DNA of 7,355 nt from Betaproteobacteria bacterium (GTDB lineage Bacteria > Pseudomonadota > Gammaproteobacteria > Burkholderiales > Thiobacillaceae). Within the stretch, counting starts at the first letter, position 1, and each line of letters opens with the position of its first letter. The position numbers and the translations under genes were made by a program. The DNA lies in the NCBI GenBank assembly GCA_020049245.1, contig JAIFLB010000194.1, positions 1 to 7,355 on the forward strand. The letters run 5' to 3'. The notes under the pieces are model-generated. The model searched no databases and was not told the DNA's origin. It saw nothing but the letters and a program-made list of their open reading frames with translations. Positions 1 through 6,934 of the stretch are shown piece after piece.

Positions 1-2
1 GC

Positions 3-2939
3 CTGGCCGAGGCGGCGCTGACCCTGCTGATCAACCTGACCGGGCTGCTCTCGGCGCTGGCGCTGAAAGACACCTTGCTGGCGCTGGGACGCCGCGCCAT
101 GGCGGTATGGCTGATCGCAGTCATGGCGCTGTCCGGCATCGTTTTGACGCGCGACCTGTTCAATCTGTTCGTGTTCTTTGAATTGACCGTGATCGCCAGC
201 GCCGGACTGGTGCTGTTGTCCGAACACGCCAGGCAGGACGGTCTGGCGCTGGCAGCCGGCTTCAAGTATCTGATCGTGTCGCAGTTCATCTCGACCTTCC
301 TGCTGATCGGCATCATCTTCGCCTATCACGCCACCGGCACCCTCAACATCGACGGCATGGCCGCCGCCGCACCGCTGCTCAGCGGCGGCGCGGCGCAGGC
401 GTTTGCACTGGCGTTCTTCCTGATCTTCATCGCCGTGGTCGCCGAGTTGAAGCCCTTCCCGGCCAACGGCTGGGCGCTCGATATCTACGAGTCGGCGCAT
501 CCGGCGTACTCCGCGCTGTTCTCGGCCGCCACCGGCTCCGCCGCGCTGTTCGCGATCGACAAGCTGTTGCTGATCGGCGGCGCGGATTGGCTTCCCATGG
601 CAACCGGCATCGGCATCGTCACCTTCGTCGCCGCCAACCTGCTGGCGCTGCCGCAAACGAATGACCGGCGCCTGCTTGGTTATTCCTCGATTGCGCAAAC
701 CGGTTTGATCCTGGCGGTGCTCGGTCAGCGCGACATCCTCGGCGAACACACGCTGTACATCGCCGGTGGCCTGCTGTTGTCGCATGCGGTGGCCAAGGCC
801 GGCCTGTACTGGCTGTCCGGCCTGATTGCCACGCGCGGCCTGGAATCCTGGGCGGCGCTGCGCGGAAATCCGGTGTTGATCTTCGCCTTCGTCAGCTTCA
901 TCTGCATGCTGACCGGCTTGCCGCCGTTCCCCGGCTTCTATGCCAAATGGGAGCTGGTCCATCAGCTCGCCGGCGAAGGCCGCATCGCGCTGCTCGGGCT
1001 GATCCTGTTCGGTGCGCTGATCGAAGCCGGCTATCTGTTCCGCTGGTTCGGCTACATCATGAAACGCGAAGCGCCGGCTGAAGTAATGGACAACTCGCCG
1101 CTCAAAATCGTCGCCGTATTTGCCGCACTCGCCGCCGCCTGGGCCCTGAGCCTCATCTGGGGCGAACTGTCTGTCCTGCAATTCGAACGCGGCAACCTGC
1201 TGCTGGCACTGCCACTGCTGTTCGCGTTGACTTTTCTGGCACTCGATCCGCTGCCGGCCTGGCTGAAGAACACACTGGCGATTGCCGGCCTGCTGGCCTG
1301 GTTCTACCTGACCTACACCGAGTACGACCCGCTGCGCATGATCTTCGCAGTGATCTTCCTGATCGGCGGCTCGCTGACACTGCTTGCCAGCTACCACGCG
1401 CACGGCCAGCGCAGCGGCTTCTATCCGTCGGCGATGCTGATGTTCGCAGGCCTGGCGATGCTGATCCGCGCCACCGACAGCTTCGATTTCTTCGTCGCCT
1501 GGGAACTGCTGACGGTTGGCTCCTATTTCCTGATCCTGCGCGGCAAGCATTCCGAACCGCACGCGCTGTCCTACATCCTGTTCTCGCTCGGCGGCGCTTT
1601 CCTGATCCTCGCCGGTTTTGCGCTGGCGACCCAAGGCGCGCCGCATTTCGATCTGGCGGCGCTGGCCGATCTCATGCAACCGCTGGCGCCCTGGGTGTTC
1701 CTGCTGCTGGCAATCGGTTTCATGACCAAGACCGCCGCCATCGGCTTGCACATCTGGCTGCCCGGCGCGCATGCCGAGGCGGAAACCGATGTCTCGCCGA
1801 TGGTCTCCGGCATCCTGCTGAAGGCCGGCTTGTACGGCCTGATCGTGCTGCTGCTGACCATGGGCCGGCAGGATTTCTACGGCGTCGAACTGATCAACGT
1901 GATGCTCTGGATCGGCGCCATCACCGCGTTGATCGGCAACCTGCTGGCGATCTTCCAGGAAGATGCCAAGCGCCTGCTGGCTTATTCCTCGATCGGCCAG
2001 ATGGGCTACGCGATGTTCGGCCTGGCGCTGATGAATCACCTCGGCTGGCTGATGGCGCTGATGTTCGTGATCAACCACTACGTCTACAAATCGATGCTGT
2101 TCCTGTCGATCGGCGGCGTCGCCAAGCGCACCGGCACGCGCGAGATGTACCGCATGGGCGGCCTGATCACGCTGATGCCGCTGTCGTTCATCGCCACCCT
2201 GATCGGCATCATCGCCGTTTCCGGCGTGCCGCCGCTGTCCGGCTTCGGCGGCCGCTGGATCTTCTACAACGCCATCCTCACCGCCGAAGCACGCTTGCCG
2301 ATGGTCATCATCTTCCTCGCCGGGCCGATCGCCTTCCTGTACCTGTTCCGCCTGATCTACACCATCTTCCTCGGTCAGTTGAAGGACGAATTCAGGCGCG
2401 TGAAGGAAGCGCCGTTCTGGATCGTGCTGCCGCAGATGATCTATGTCGCCATCCTGATGGTGGTGGCGGTGGTGCCGGGCCTGGTGCTGCGCCATGTCGA
2501 CACCTATCTGAATGGCTTCTTCCCCAACGGCGGACTGACCTGGGAAGGCACGACCATCACCAGCCAGTTCGGCTACTGGAATCCGGTGGCCATCATGATC
2601 ATCGTCGGCGTGATCTTCATGACCTTGTTTGCCTGGCTGCTGTTCGTCAATCGCCGCGCGCAGAAGGTCAAGCAATTCAACATCGTGTTCTCCGCCGAAC
2701 GTCCCTTCCGGCCGGAAACCACCCACTTCGCGTGGAATTTCTTCGCTCCTTACCGCAAGGCGCTGGGCTTCCTGACGTTGCCGCTGGCAACGATGTTCTG
2801 GTCAACGGTCACTGATCTGCTGCACACCGCCGGTGACCTGGCGAGGCGTTTCTACACCGGCAACGGCCAGACCTACGCTTTCCATCTGCTGGCCTTTGTG
2901 ATGATTGTCTATCTGTTCAGCATGGGAGTCCGGCCATGA
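3..2939 (+). CDS. Fused double proton-pump subunit (two NuoL/M/N or MrpD-type domains), 5' partial
   Basis: Membrane-arm ion-translocating protein of a complex I-like / group 4 hydrogenase-related complex. The frame is open to the left window edge, so the true start lies outside; the TTG at 75 is an internal Leu codon. One uninterrupted frame carries two antiporter-type domains. Domain 1 (to about 1200) has LFNLFVFFEL with the conserved TM5 Glu (codon 180-182), ELKPFP with a Lys at 450-452, YSSIAQTG, SHAVAKAGLY with a Lys at 795-797 and GLPPFPGFYAKW. Domain 2 (about 1330-2450) repeats the pattern: FVAWELL (Glu 1503-1505), TKTAAIGLHIWLPGAHAEAE (Lys 1728-1730), LLKAGLYG (Lys 1821-1823), YSSIGQMGYA, NHYVYKSMLF (Lys 2088-2090) and GVPPLSGFGGRW. 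The tail adds a hydrophobic helix, a polar stretch resembling the C-terminus of HycC/HyfB hydrogenase subunits, and a last helix. At 978 or more residues it is about twice a usual single subunit. Its stop overlaps the next start. Domain assignment is sure; ion specificity is not visible. Confidence 0.93.
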   Translation: MAEAALTLLINLTGLLSALALKDTLLALGRRAMAVWLIAVMALSGIVLTRDLFNLFVFFELTVIASAGLVLLSEHARQDGLALAAGFKYLIVSQFISTFLLIGIIFAYHATGTLNIDGMAAAAPLLSGGAAQAFALAFFLIFIAVVAELKPFPANGWALDIYESAHPAYSALFSAATGSAALFAIDKLLLIGGADWLPMATGIGIVTFVAANLLALPQTNDRRLLGYSSIAQTGLILAVLGQRDILGEHTLYIAGGLLLSHAVAKAGLYWLSGLIATRGLESWAALRGNPVLIFAFVSFICMLTGLPPFPGFYAKWELVHQLAGEGRIALLGLILFGALIEAGYLFRWFGYIMKREAPAEVMDNSPLKIVAVFAALAAAWALSLIWGELSVLQFERGNLLLALPLLFALTFLALDPLPAWLKNTLAIAGLLAWFYLTYTEYDPLRMIFAVIFLIGGSLTLLASYHAHGQRSGFYPSAMLMFAGLAMLIRATDSFDFFVAWELLTVGSYFLILRGKHSEPHALSYILFSLGGAFLILAGFALATQGAPHFDLAALADLMQPLAPWVFLLLAIGFMTKTAAIGLHIWLPGAHAEAETDVSPMVSGILLKAGLYGLIVLLLTMGRQDFYGVELINVMLWIGAITALIGNLLAIFQEDAKRLLAYSSIGQMGYAMFGLALMNHLGWLMALMFVINHYVYKSMLFLSIGGVAKRTGTREMYRMGGLITLMPLSFIATLIGIIAVSGVPPLSGFGGRWIFYNAILTAEARLPMVIIFLAGPIAFLYLFRLIYTIFLGQLKDEFRRVKEAPFWIVLPQMIYVAILMVVAVVPGLVLRHVDTYLNGFFPNGGLTWEGTTITSQFGYWNPVAIMIIVGVIFMTLFAWLLFVNRRAQKVKQFNIVFSAERPFRPETTHFAWNFFAPYRKALGFLTLPLATMFWSTVTDLLHTAGDLARRFYTGNGQTYAFHLLAFVMIVYLFSMGVRP
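2925..2928 (+). promoter_or_regulatory. Shine-Dalgarno GGAG for the NuoH-like gene
   Basis: GGAG lies 7 nt before the ATG at 2936, within the end of the preceding coding region. The start overlaps the upstream TGA as ATGA. This supports translational coupling and fixes the NuoH-like start. Confidence 0.6.
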
Positions 2940-3841
2940 GCTTCGACTGGATGAAGATTCCCTACGCGCTGTTGACCGTGTTCATCGTGTTCAATTACGG
3001 CATGCTGCTCGGCGCATTGATCCAGAAAATCGGTGCCCGCGCCGGCCGCCGCCACGGCATTCCGATCTGGCAGAACTACGTCGACCTGATCAAGAACTAC
3101 GGCCAGCGCACCTCGATCACCCATGGCGTGATGTTCTACCTCGGCCCGGTATTCCGCCTCACCGGCGGCATCGGCCTGCTGCTGTTCGTGCCGACCATCT
3201 ACGGCTCGTACATGTTCTCCAACCTGTCGTTCGCCGGCGACCTGATCCTGGCGTTGTATTTCGTCTTCTTCGGCACCCTCGGCATGGCGCTGGGCGCTGG
3301 CGAGAGCGGCCATCCGCATGCGGCCATCGGCATCACCCGCGGCCTGTCGCAGGTCAGCGTCGCCGAACTGCCGTTCGCGCTGGCGGTGTTCGCGGTGGCG
3401 CTGCAATACCAGACGCTGTCGGTCACCGACATCGTCGCCGCGCAGCAGGGCGGCGTGATGAACTGGACGCTGTTCACCAATCCGCTGGCGGTGGCGGCGG
3501 CGATGCTGGCTTTCCTCGGTTCGATGATGCGGCCGCCGTTCGACGTGGTGATTGCGCCGCAGGAAATCCCAATCGGCCCGCCGACCGAATACCACTCCGC
3601 CTATCTGGCGCTGATGCAGACCAACCGGGCGATCTTCCCGATCGCCAAGATGGTGATCTACATGAACCTATTCTTCGGCGGTGCGACCAGCTGGCCGGAA
3701 TTCGCCGTCAAGGTGTTCCTGCTCTATCTGTTCTCGGCTTTCGTCGGCGTCTGCTTCCCGCGCTTCCGGGTTGAGCAGTCGATCCGCTGGTTCCTGATTT
3801 GGGCCGTGCCGCTTGGCGTGTTGGCGATTTTGTGGGTGTGA
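2936..3841 (+). CDS. NuoH / HycD / EchB-type membrane anchor subunit
   Basis: 301-residue integral membrane protein, normal length for the NuoH/HycD family. In this family it joins the peripheral redox arm to the pump subunits and carries the coupling channel. Family signatures visible: GIPIWQNYVDLIK (residues 41-53), a reduced form of the usual RxGPxxxQpxxDxxKL loop; AAIGITRGLSQVSVAELPF with the conserved acidic residue Glu144; and RPPFDVVIAPQEIPIGPPTEY (199-219), the best conserved cytoplasmic loop, with Asp203, Glu210 and Glu218. Several hydrophobic helices alternate with these loops, consistent with about eight membrane spans, not computed. The ATG overlaps the upstream stop (ATGA) and is preceded by GGAG. 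The next gene begins one base after its TGA. The loop residues look intact, so ion coupling is plausible even though the redox site downstream is altered. The assignment to the family is firm; hydrogenase-type and complex I-type NuoH cannot be separated by eye. Confidence 0.95.
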   Translation: MSFDWMKIPYALLTVFIVFNYGMLLGALIQKIGARAGRRHGIPIWQNYVDLIKNYGQRTSITHGVMFYLGPVFRLTGGIGLLLFVPTIYGSYMFSNLSFAGDLILALYFVFFGTLGMALGAGESGHPHAAIGITRGLSQVSVAELPFALAVFAVALQYQTLSVTDIVAAQQGGVMNWTLFTNPLAVAAAMLAFLGSMMRPPFDVVIAPQEIPIGPPTEYHSAYLALMQTNRAIFPIAKMVIYMNLFFGGATSWPEFAVKVFLLYLFSAFVGVCFPRFRVEQSIRWFLIWAVPLGVLAILWV

Positions 3842-3842
3842 C

Positions 3843-4496
3843 ATGGAACAAGAATTGAAACCAGAACTGCAAATTCGCAAGGTCAAAGGCCCGGACGGCG
3901 TCGAATTCGAAGTCGAGCCGCTGCGCGACTATTACTGCGAAGCGCTGCCGACCGTGCAGCACGGCGCTTACATCCAGATCGTCGAGGACTTCTTCAACTG
4001 GGCGCGCTCGCATTCCCTGTGGATCCTCGGCTTCGGCACCGGCTGCGGCGCCATCGAAATGCGCCCGCTGATGACGCCGCGCTTCGACGCCTATCGCTAT
4101 GGCATCCAGTGGCGGCCGACGCCGCGCCAGGCCAATCTGCTGGTGATTTCCGGCTATCTGTCGGTGAAGACGCTGAAGCGCGCGATCCGCGCCTATGAAC
4201 AGATGCAGAGCCCGAAATATGTGGTCGGTCTCGGCTCCTGCACCATCAACGGCGGCATGTATTGGGACAGCTACAACACCATCAAACGGCTCGACGACTA
4301 CATGCCGGTCGATCTCTACATCGTCGGCTGCATGCCGCGCCCGGAAGCGTTGCTGGCCGGTTTCGAAGACCTGAAGAAATTGATCCGCGCCGGCAAGGCC
4401 GAAGGCGCCAACCAGTACGCGGAGAAATTCGACTGGTACAAATCCAACCAGAAGCGGGTGATCCACGACTGGGACATGCCGGACTACAGCTGGTGA
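3843..4496 (+). CDS. NuoB-type small subunit (N2-like Fe-S protein) with three of four ligand cysteines
   Basis: 217-residue homologue of NuoB / hydrogenase small subunit, which holds the terminal [4Fe-4S] cluster (N2 or proximal) next to the NuoD active site. Visible motifs: FGTGCGAIEM (Cys68), RYGIQWRPTPRQANLLVISG, VGLGSCTINGG (Cys133) and VGCMPRPE (Cys163). Complex I has a tandem Cys-Cys before AIEM and hydrogenases have CxxC; here only one Cys is present and the second position is Gly69, so one expected ligand is missing. Cys32 in the N-terminal extension is the only other nearby candidate within this chain. I chose the ATG at 3843, one base after the upstream stop, because the in-frame TTG at 3813 would lie inside the NuoH-like gene. 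The Shine-Dalgarno is weak (GGGTG at 3834-3838), suggesting coupling. The C-terminal stretch is hydrophilic. Family call is firm; whether a normal four-ligand cluster forms is open. Confidence 0.94.
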   Translation: MEQELKPELQIRKVKGPDGVEFEVEPLRDYYCEALPTVQHGAYIQIVEDFFNWARSHSLWILGFGTGCGAIEMRPLMTPRFDAYRYGIQWRPTPRQANLLVISGYLSVKTLKRAIRAYEQMQSPKYVVGLGSCTINGGMYWDSYNTIKRLDDYMPVDLYIVGCMPRPEALLAGFEDLKKLIRAGKAEGANQYAEKFDWYKSNQKRVIHDWDMPDYSW

Positions 4497-4513
4497 GGCT
4501 ACAGATAACCACG

Positions 4514-5044
4514 ATGCGCGCACTCCACATCCGACTGCAACACCTGTTTCCGCTCGGCGAATTGACCGAGCAGCGACCCGATCTCGGCTTCGTCACCGTG
4601 CCGGCGGCTTATCTGCGACCGACCCTGCTGCATCTGCGCGACCGCGAGGGCTACACGCATCTGGTGCTGTTGACGGCGGTGGACTGGCTCGAGGAAGACC
4701 TGTTTCAGCTCACCTACCTGCTGTCGAACCGAAGCACCGGGTGCGACATCGGCCTGCGCGTCAAATTTCCCCGCCAAGCGGCGCACATGGAAAGCATCCA
4801 CGACTTGTGGCCGACGGCGGCCACTTACCAGCGTGAACTGCGTGAAATGTTCGGCATCGACTTCCCCGGCAGCCCGCGTCTGCACGAAGAATTTATCCTC
4901 GAAGGCTGGAACGACATTCCGCCCTACCGGCGCGATTTCGATACGCTGAAATACGCGCGGGCAAACTACAACGATCGCCCCGGCCGCGAAACGCACGACC
5001 CGGAACAGCACATGAAACAGCAACTCTATCCGGACGGTGCCTGA
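4514..5044 (+). CDS. NuoC / HycE N-domain-type subunit
   Basis: 176-residue soluble protein of the NuoC (30 kDa complex I subunit) family, a structural part of the peripheral arm that packs on NuoD and NuoB and binds no cofactor. The N-terminal part (VTVPAAYLRPTLLHLRDREGYTHLVLLTAVDWLEED) matches the family's first half. The signature is in the second half: IHDLWPTAATYQRELREMFGIDFPGSPRLHEEF followed by PPYRRDF, corresponding to the family pattern W..A...ERE..D.FGI.F.GHP.L.R and P.RKDFP. The GHP His is replaced (GSP). The ATG at 4514 is the first plausible start after the NuoB-like stop; the reading frame is open further upstream, but that would overlap the NuoB-like gene by about 230 nt and encode Arg/His-rich sequence unlike any NuoC. 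A GAGG at 4495-4498 is rather far from the ATG (15 nt). The gap to the NuoB-like gene is 17 nt, the longest in the window. NuoC and NuoD are separate here, not fused as in some complexes. Confidence 0.9.
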   Translation: MRALHIRLQHLFPLGELTEQRPDLGFVTVPAAYLRPTLLHLRDREGYTHLVLLTAVDWLEEDLFQLTYLLSNRSTGCDIGLRVKFPRQAAHMESIHDLWPTAATYQRELREMFGIDFPGSPRLHEEFILEGWNDIPPYRRDFDTLKYARANYNDRPGRETHDPEQHMKQQLYPDGA

Positions 5045-5045
5045 G

Positions 5046-6224
5046 ATGGCGCTCTACACCCCTGACCGCAGCCAGTATCCGGCCAAGAAAGCCGACGGCA
5101 CGCTGGACATCGACCTCGCCTCGGGCAAGTACCTGAAGCTCTGGCAAGGCCCCAACCACCCCGGCATCACCGGCAACATGTCGGTGGAACTGACCGTCTG
5201 CGGCGATGAAGTGGTGGAAGGCAAGACCCACGTCGGTTACCTGCATCGCGGCTTCGAAAAGCTGATGGAGCGGCGCAGTTTCATCCAGTGTTTCCCCATC
5301 GTCTGCCGCATCTGCGTGCCGGAACCGGACTTCAACGAATACTGCTACGCCGCCGCCGTCGAGGATCTCTCCGGCATCCAGTCGCCGGAACGCGCCAACT
5401 GGATGCGTGCGCTGATCCTGGAAATGGGCCGCATCAACAGCTATCTGATGTACCTCGGCGGCCAAGCCGGCGCGCTCGGCCTTGGCGTGATCGGCCAATG
5501 GACGACCTACGCGCGCGACCTGATGCTCGACCGTTTCGAGGAAATGACCGGTGCGCGCATCTATCACATGTTCATCCTGCCCGGCGGCGTGCGTGACGGC
5601 CTGCCGGACGGCTTCGATCAACGCATGGAAGAAACCCTGCGCGAAATCGAAAGCACGATGAAAGACGTGCATGACGTGATGTTCCACAACGCGGTGTTCA
5701 AGAAGCGCACCGTCGGCCAGGGCGTCATCGACCCGGCCTGGCTCGACCAGTACGGCGTCACCGGCCCCAACGCGCGCGCCGCCGGCGTGGCCAAGGACGT
5801 GCGCCGCGACCAGCCGTATCTGGTCTATCGCGAGCTCGAATTCGAACCGGTGATCGGTCACGATTCCGACATCTACACCCGCTCGGATGTGCGTCGGCGC
5901 GACCTGCTGATGTCGGTCGACCTGATTCGCCAGATCCTGGCCAAAATGCCGCGCAGCGGTCCGTTGATCGCGGACATGCCGAGCATGCTGCACTGGAAGA
6001 TTCCGCGCGGTGAAACCTACGTCCGGGGCGAATGTTCGCGTGGCGAATACGGCTACTACCTGGTCACGGACGGTAGCGGTTTCCCGCGCCGGGTCAACGT
6101 GCGCGGCCCGTCCTACACCCACGCCATGGCGCTGCTGGAGCGGATGATCGTCAACATCAACATCTCCGATGTCGCCGCGCTGATGGTGTCGTTGCATACC
6201 TACCCACCGGAGATAGAGCGATGA
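5046..6224 (+). CDS. NuoD-type / [NiFe]-hydrogenase large-subunit-like protein lacking the NiFe and quinone ligands (Ehr-type)
   Basis: 392-residue catalytic-arm homologue of NuoD and group 4 hydrogenase large subunits. Family features: WQGPNHPGITGN (34-44), HVGYLHRGFEKLMERRSFIQ, AVEDLSGI, EMGRINSYLMYLGGQAGALG, GARIYHMFILPGGVRDGLP and a C-terminus ending in PPEIER. Active-site residues differ from both known enzymes. Hydrogenases have RxCGxC near the N-terminus and DPCxxC at the C-terminus; here the first reads RICVPE (only Cys90 kept) and the second reads SLHTYPPEIER, without cysteine. Complex I has a quinone-binding His in HPxxHG and a Tyr in PRMDY; here they align to Thr42 and Val91. The site instead holds Cys82, Cys87, Cys90 and Cys100. 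The His beside N2 in complex I (GARMH) aligns to Tyr173. Neither H2 chemistry nor standard quinone reduction is expected, matching energy-converting hydrogenase-related complexes. The ATG at 5046 follows the previous stop by one base and is preferred to the GTG at 5037, which overlaps it. Confidence 0.93.
   Translation: MALYTPDRSQYPAKKADGTLDIDLASGKYLKLWQGPNHPGITGNMSVELTVCGDEVVEGKTHVGYLHRGFEKLMERRSFIQCFPIVCRICVPEPDFNEYCYAAAVEDLSGIQSPERANWMRALILEMGRINSYLMYLGGQAGALGLGVIGQWTTYARDLMLDRFEEMTGARIYHMFILPGGVRDGLPDGFDQRMEETLREIESTMKDVHDVMFHNAVFKKRTVGQGVIDPAWLDQYGVTGPNARAAGVAKDVRRDQPYLVYRELEFEPVIGHDSDIYTRSDVRRRDLLMSVDLIRQILAKMPRSGPLIADMPSMLHWKIPRGETYVRGECSRGEYGYYLVTDGSGFPRRVNVRGPSYTHAMALLERMIVNINISDVAALMVSLHTYPPEIER
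6209..6212 (+). promoter_or_regulatory. Shine-Dalgarno GGAG for the ferredoxin-GltD gene
   Basis: GGAG sits 8 nt before the ATG at 6221, inside the last codons of the NuoD-like gene. The start again overlaps the upstream stop as ATGA, so the two genes are likely translationally coupled and made in matched amounts. Confidence 0.6.
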
Positions 6225-6934
6225 GCGTCCGTGACGTACTGTCCCCCTTCACCGCCTGGAAGAACCTTTTCCGCGACCCGGTCAGCATTCCCGATCCGCT
6301 GAATCGCGCCGCCGCGCCGCGCTATCGCGGTTTCCACCAGAACGATGTGGAAAAGTGCATCGGCTGCGGCACCTGCGAAACCATCTGCCAGAACGGCGCC
6401 ATCGACATGGTGCCGGTGGAAGGCATCGAGACCAAAAGCGGCGATTCCGGCCTGCGCCCGCGCATCGACTACGGCCGCTGCTGCTGGTGCGCGCTGTGCG
6501 TCGATGTCTGCATGACCAAATCGCTGACCATGTCGAACGCCTACACCTGGGTGGAAAACGATCCAGACCTGTTCTGTTTCACCCCGGGTGTCGACAAGAA
6601 GCACTGGGACAACGCCGAGCTTGGCTACCATTGCCCAACCGATCGCCGCATCACCGGCCAGGTCCGCGCCCACATGCGCGAACTGGAACCCGAGACGCGC
6701 ATCGATTCCTTCGTGGAAATCGTGCAGGGCTACTCGGTCGAAGAAGCCATCCTGGAAGCCGACCGCTGCGTCGCCTGTGGCCTGCCGTGCGCGACGGCGA
6801 TTACCAGCGCGGCCTGGAACTGCTCTACGCCAGCAACCCGTTTTCCGGCATCTGCGGCCGCGTCTGCACCCACAAGTGCGAGGACGCCTGCGCTGCCCGC
6901 CACGAAGGCGACCCGATCGCCATCCGCTGGCTGA
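6221..6934 (+). CDS. NuoI-type two-[4Fe-4S] ferredoxin, N-terminal part of a ferredoxin-GltD fusion; frame lost after 6783
   Basis: Electron-transfer subunit. Residues about 34-100 are a NuoI/HycF-like ferredoxin domain: PRYRGFHQ leads into CIGCGTCETIC (Cys46, 49, 52, 56) and CCWCALCVDVC (Cys87, 90, 93, 97), each C-x2-C-x2-C-x3-C, so two [4Fe-4S] clusters are expected. The Pro that usually follows the last Cys is Gln and Met here. Residues about 155-187 (ETRIDSFVEIVQGYSVEEA..DRCVACG) are the opening of a GltD/NfnB-type N-terminal Fe-S domain, in the same frame with no stop, so the subunit is a fusion of ferredoxin and NAD(P)H oxidoreductase. After 6783 the frame is wrong: codons to the TGA at 6934 encode an Ala/Ser/Thr/Pro-rich tail unlike any family, while the GltD sequence continues in frame +1. 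The real product therefore probably runs past the window end. Start ATG overlaps the NuoD-like stop and has GGAG. Confidence 0.85.
   Translation: MSVRDVLSPFTAWKNLFRDPVSIPDPLNRAAAPRYRGFHQNDVEKCIGCGTCETICQNGAIDMVPVEGIETKSGDSGLRPRIDYGRCCWCALCVDVCMTKSLTMSNAYTWVENDPDLFCFTPGVDKKHWDNAELGYHCPTDRRITGQVRAHMRELEPETRIDSFVEIVQGYSVEEAILEADRCVACGLPCATAITSAAWNCSTPATRFPASAAASAPTSARTPALPATKATRSPSAG
6693..6783 (+). repeat. 91-bp exact direct repeat, copy 1
   Basis: Identical over 91 bases to the last 91 bases of the window; the base before each copy differs (G against C). This copy encodes TRIDSFVEIVQGYSVEEA and the following DRCVACG, at the expected place in the family order. It ends exactly where the coding frame breaks. 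Confidence 0.97.
6782..6786 (+). other. Frame break with an inferred missing segment of roughly 46-52 nt
   Basis: Upstream frame reads ...CVACG, downstream frame reads AVRDGDYQRG..., one frame apart. The family normally has about 16-18 residues here containing two cluster cysteines and a CP...IP motif. The frame change requires a missing length of 1 modulo 3, and about 49 nt would satisfy both constraints. The estimate rests on remembered family spacing, not on an alignment. Confidence 0.7.

Noticed and set aside
75..77. TTG as the start of the double pump gene
   Set aside because: The frame stays open and hydrophobic (LTLLINLTGLLSALALKD) to the left edge, so the start is outside the window.
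3..2939. Mrp-type Na+/H+ antiporter operon
   Set aside because: The following genes are NuoH, B, C, D and I-type redox subunits, not MrpE/F/G.
2909..3595. 228-residue minus-strand frame opposite the NuoH-like gene
   Set aside because: Arg/Glu/His-rich shadow without motifs.
2905..3774. 289-residue plus-strand frame overlapping the NuoH-like gene
   Set aside because: Arg/Pro/His-rich translation typical of an off-frame reading; the NuoH motifs are in the other frame.
3708..4523. 271-residue minus-strand frame opposite the NuoB-like gene
   Set aside because: Same antisense shadow pattern; no recognisable domain, and the opposite strand is clearly coding.
4893..6197. 434-residue open frame on the minus strand opposite the NuoD-like gene
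   Set aside because: Product is rich in His, Val, Asp and Ala with no family motifs, as expected of the antisense of a high-GC gene. The plus strand holds an unmistakable NuoD-like protein.
5046..6224. Functional group 4 [NiFe] hydrogenase large subunit
   Set aside because: The C-terminal DPCxxC is absent and the N-terminal CxxC is broken, so NiFe cannot be bound in the known way.
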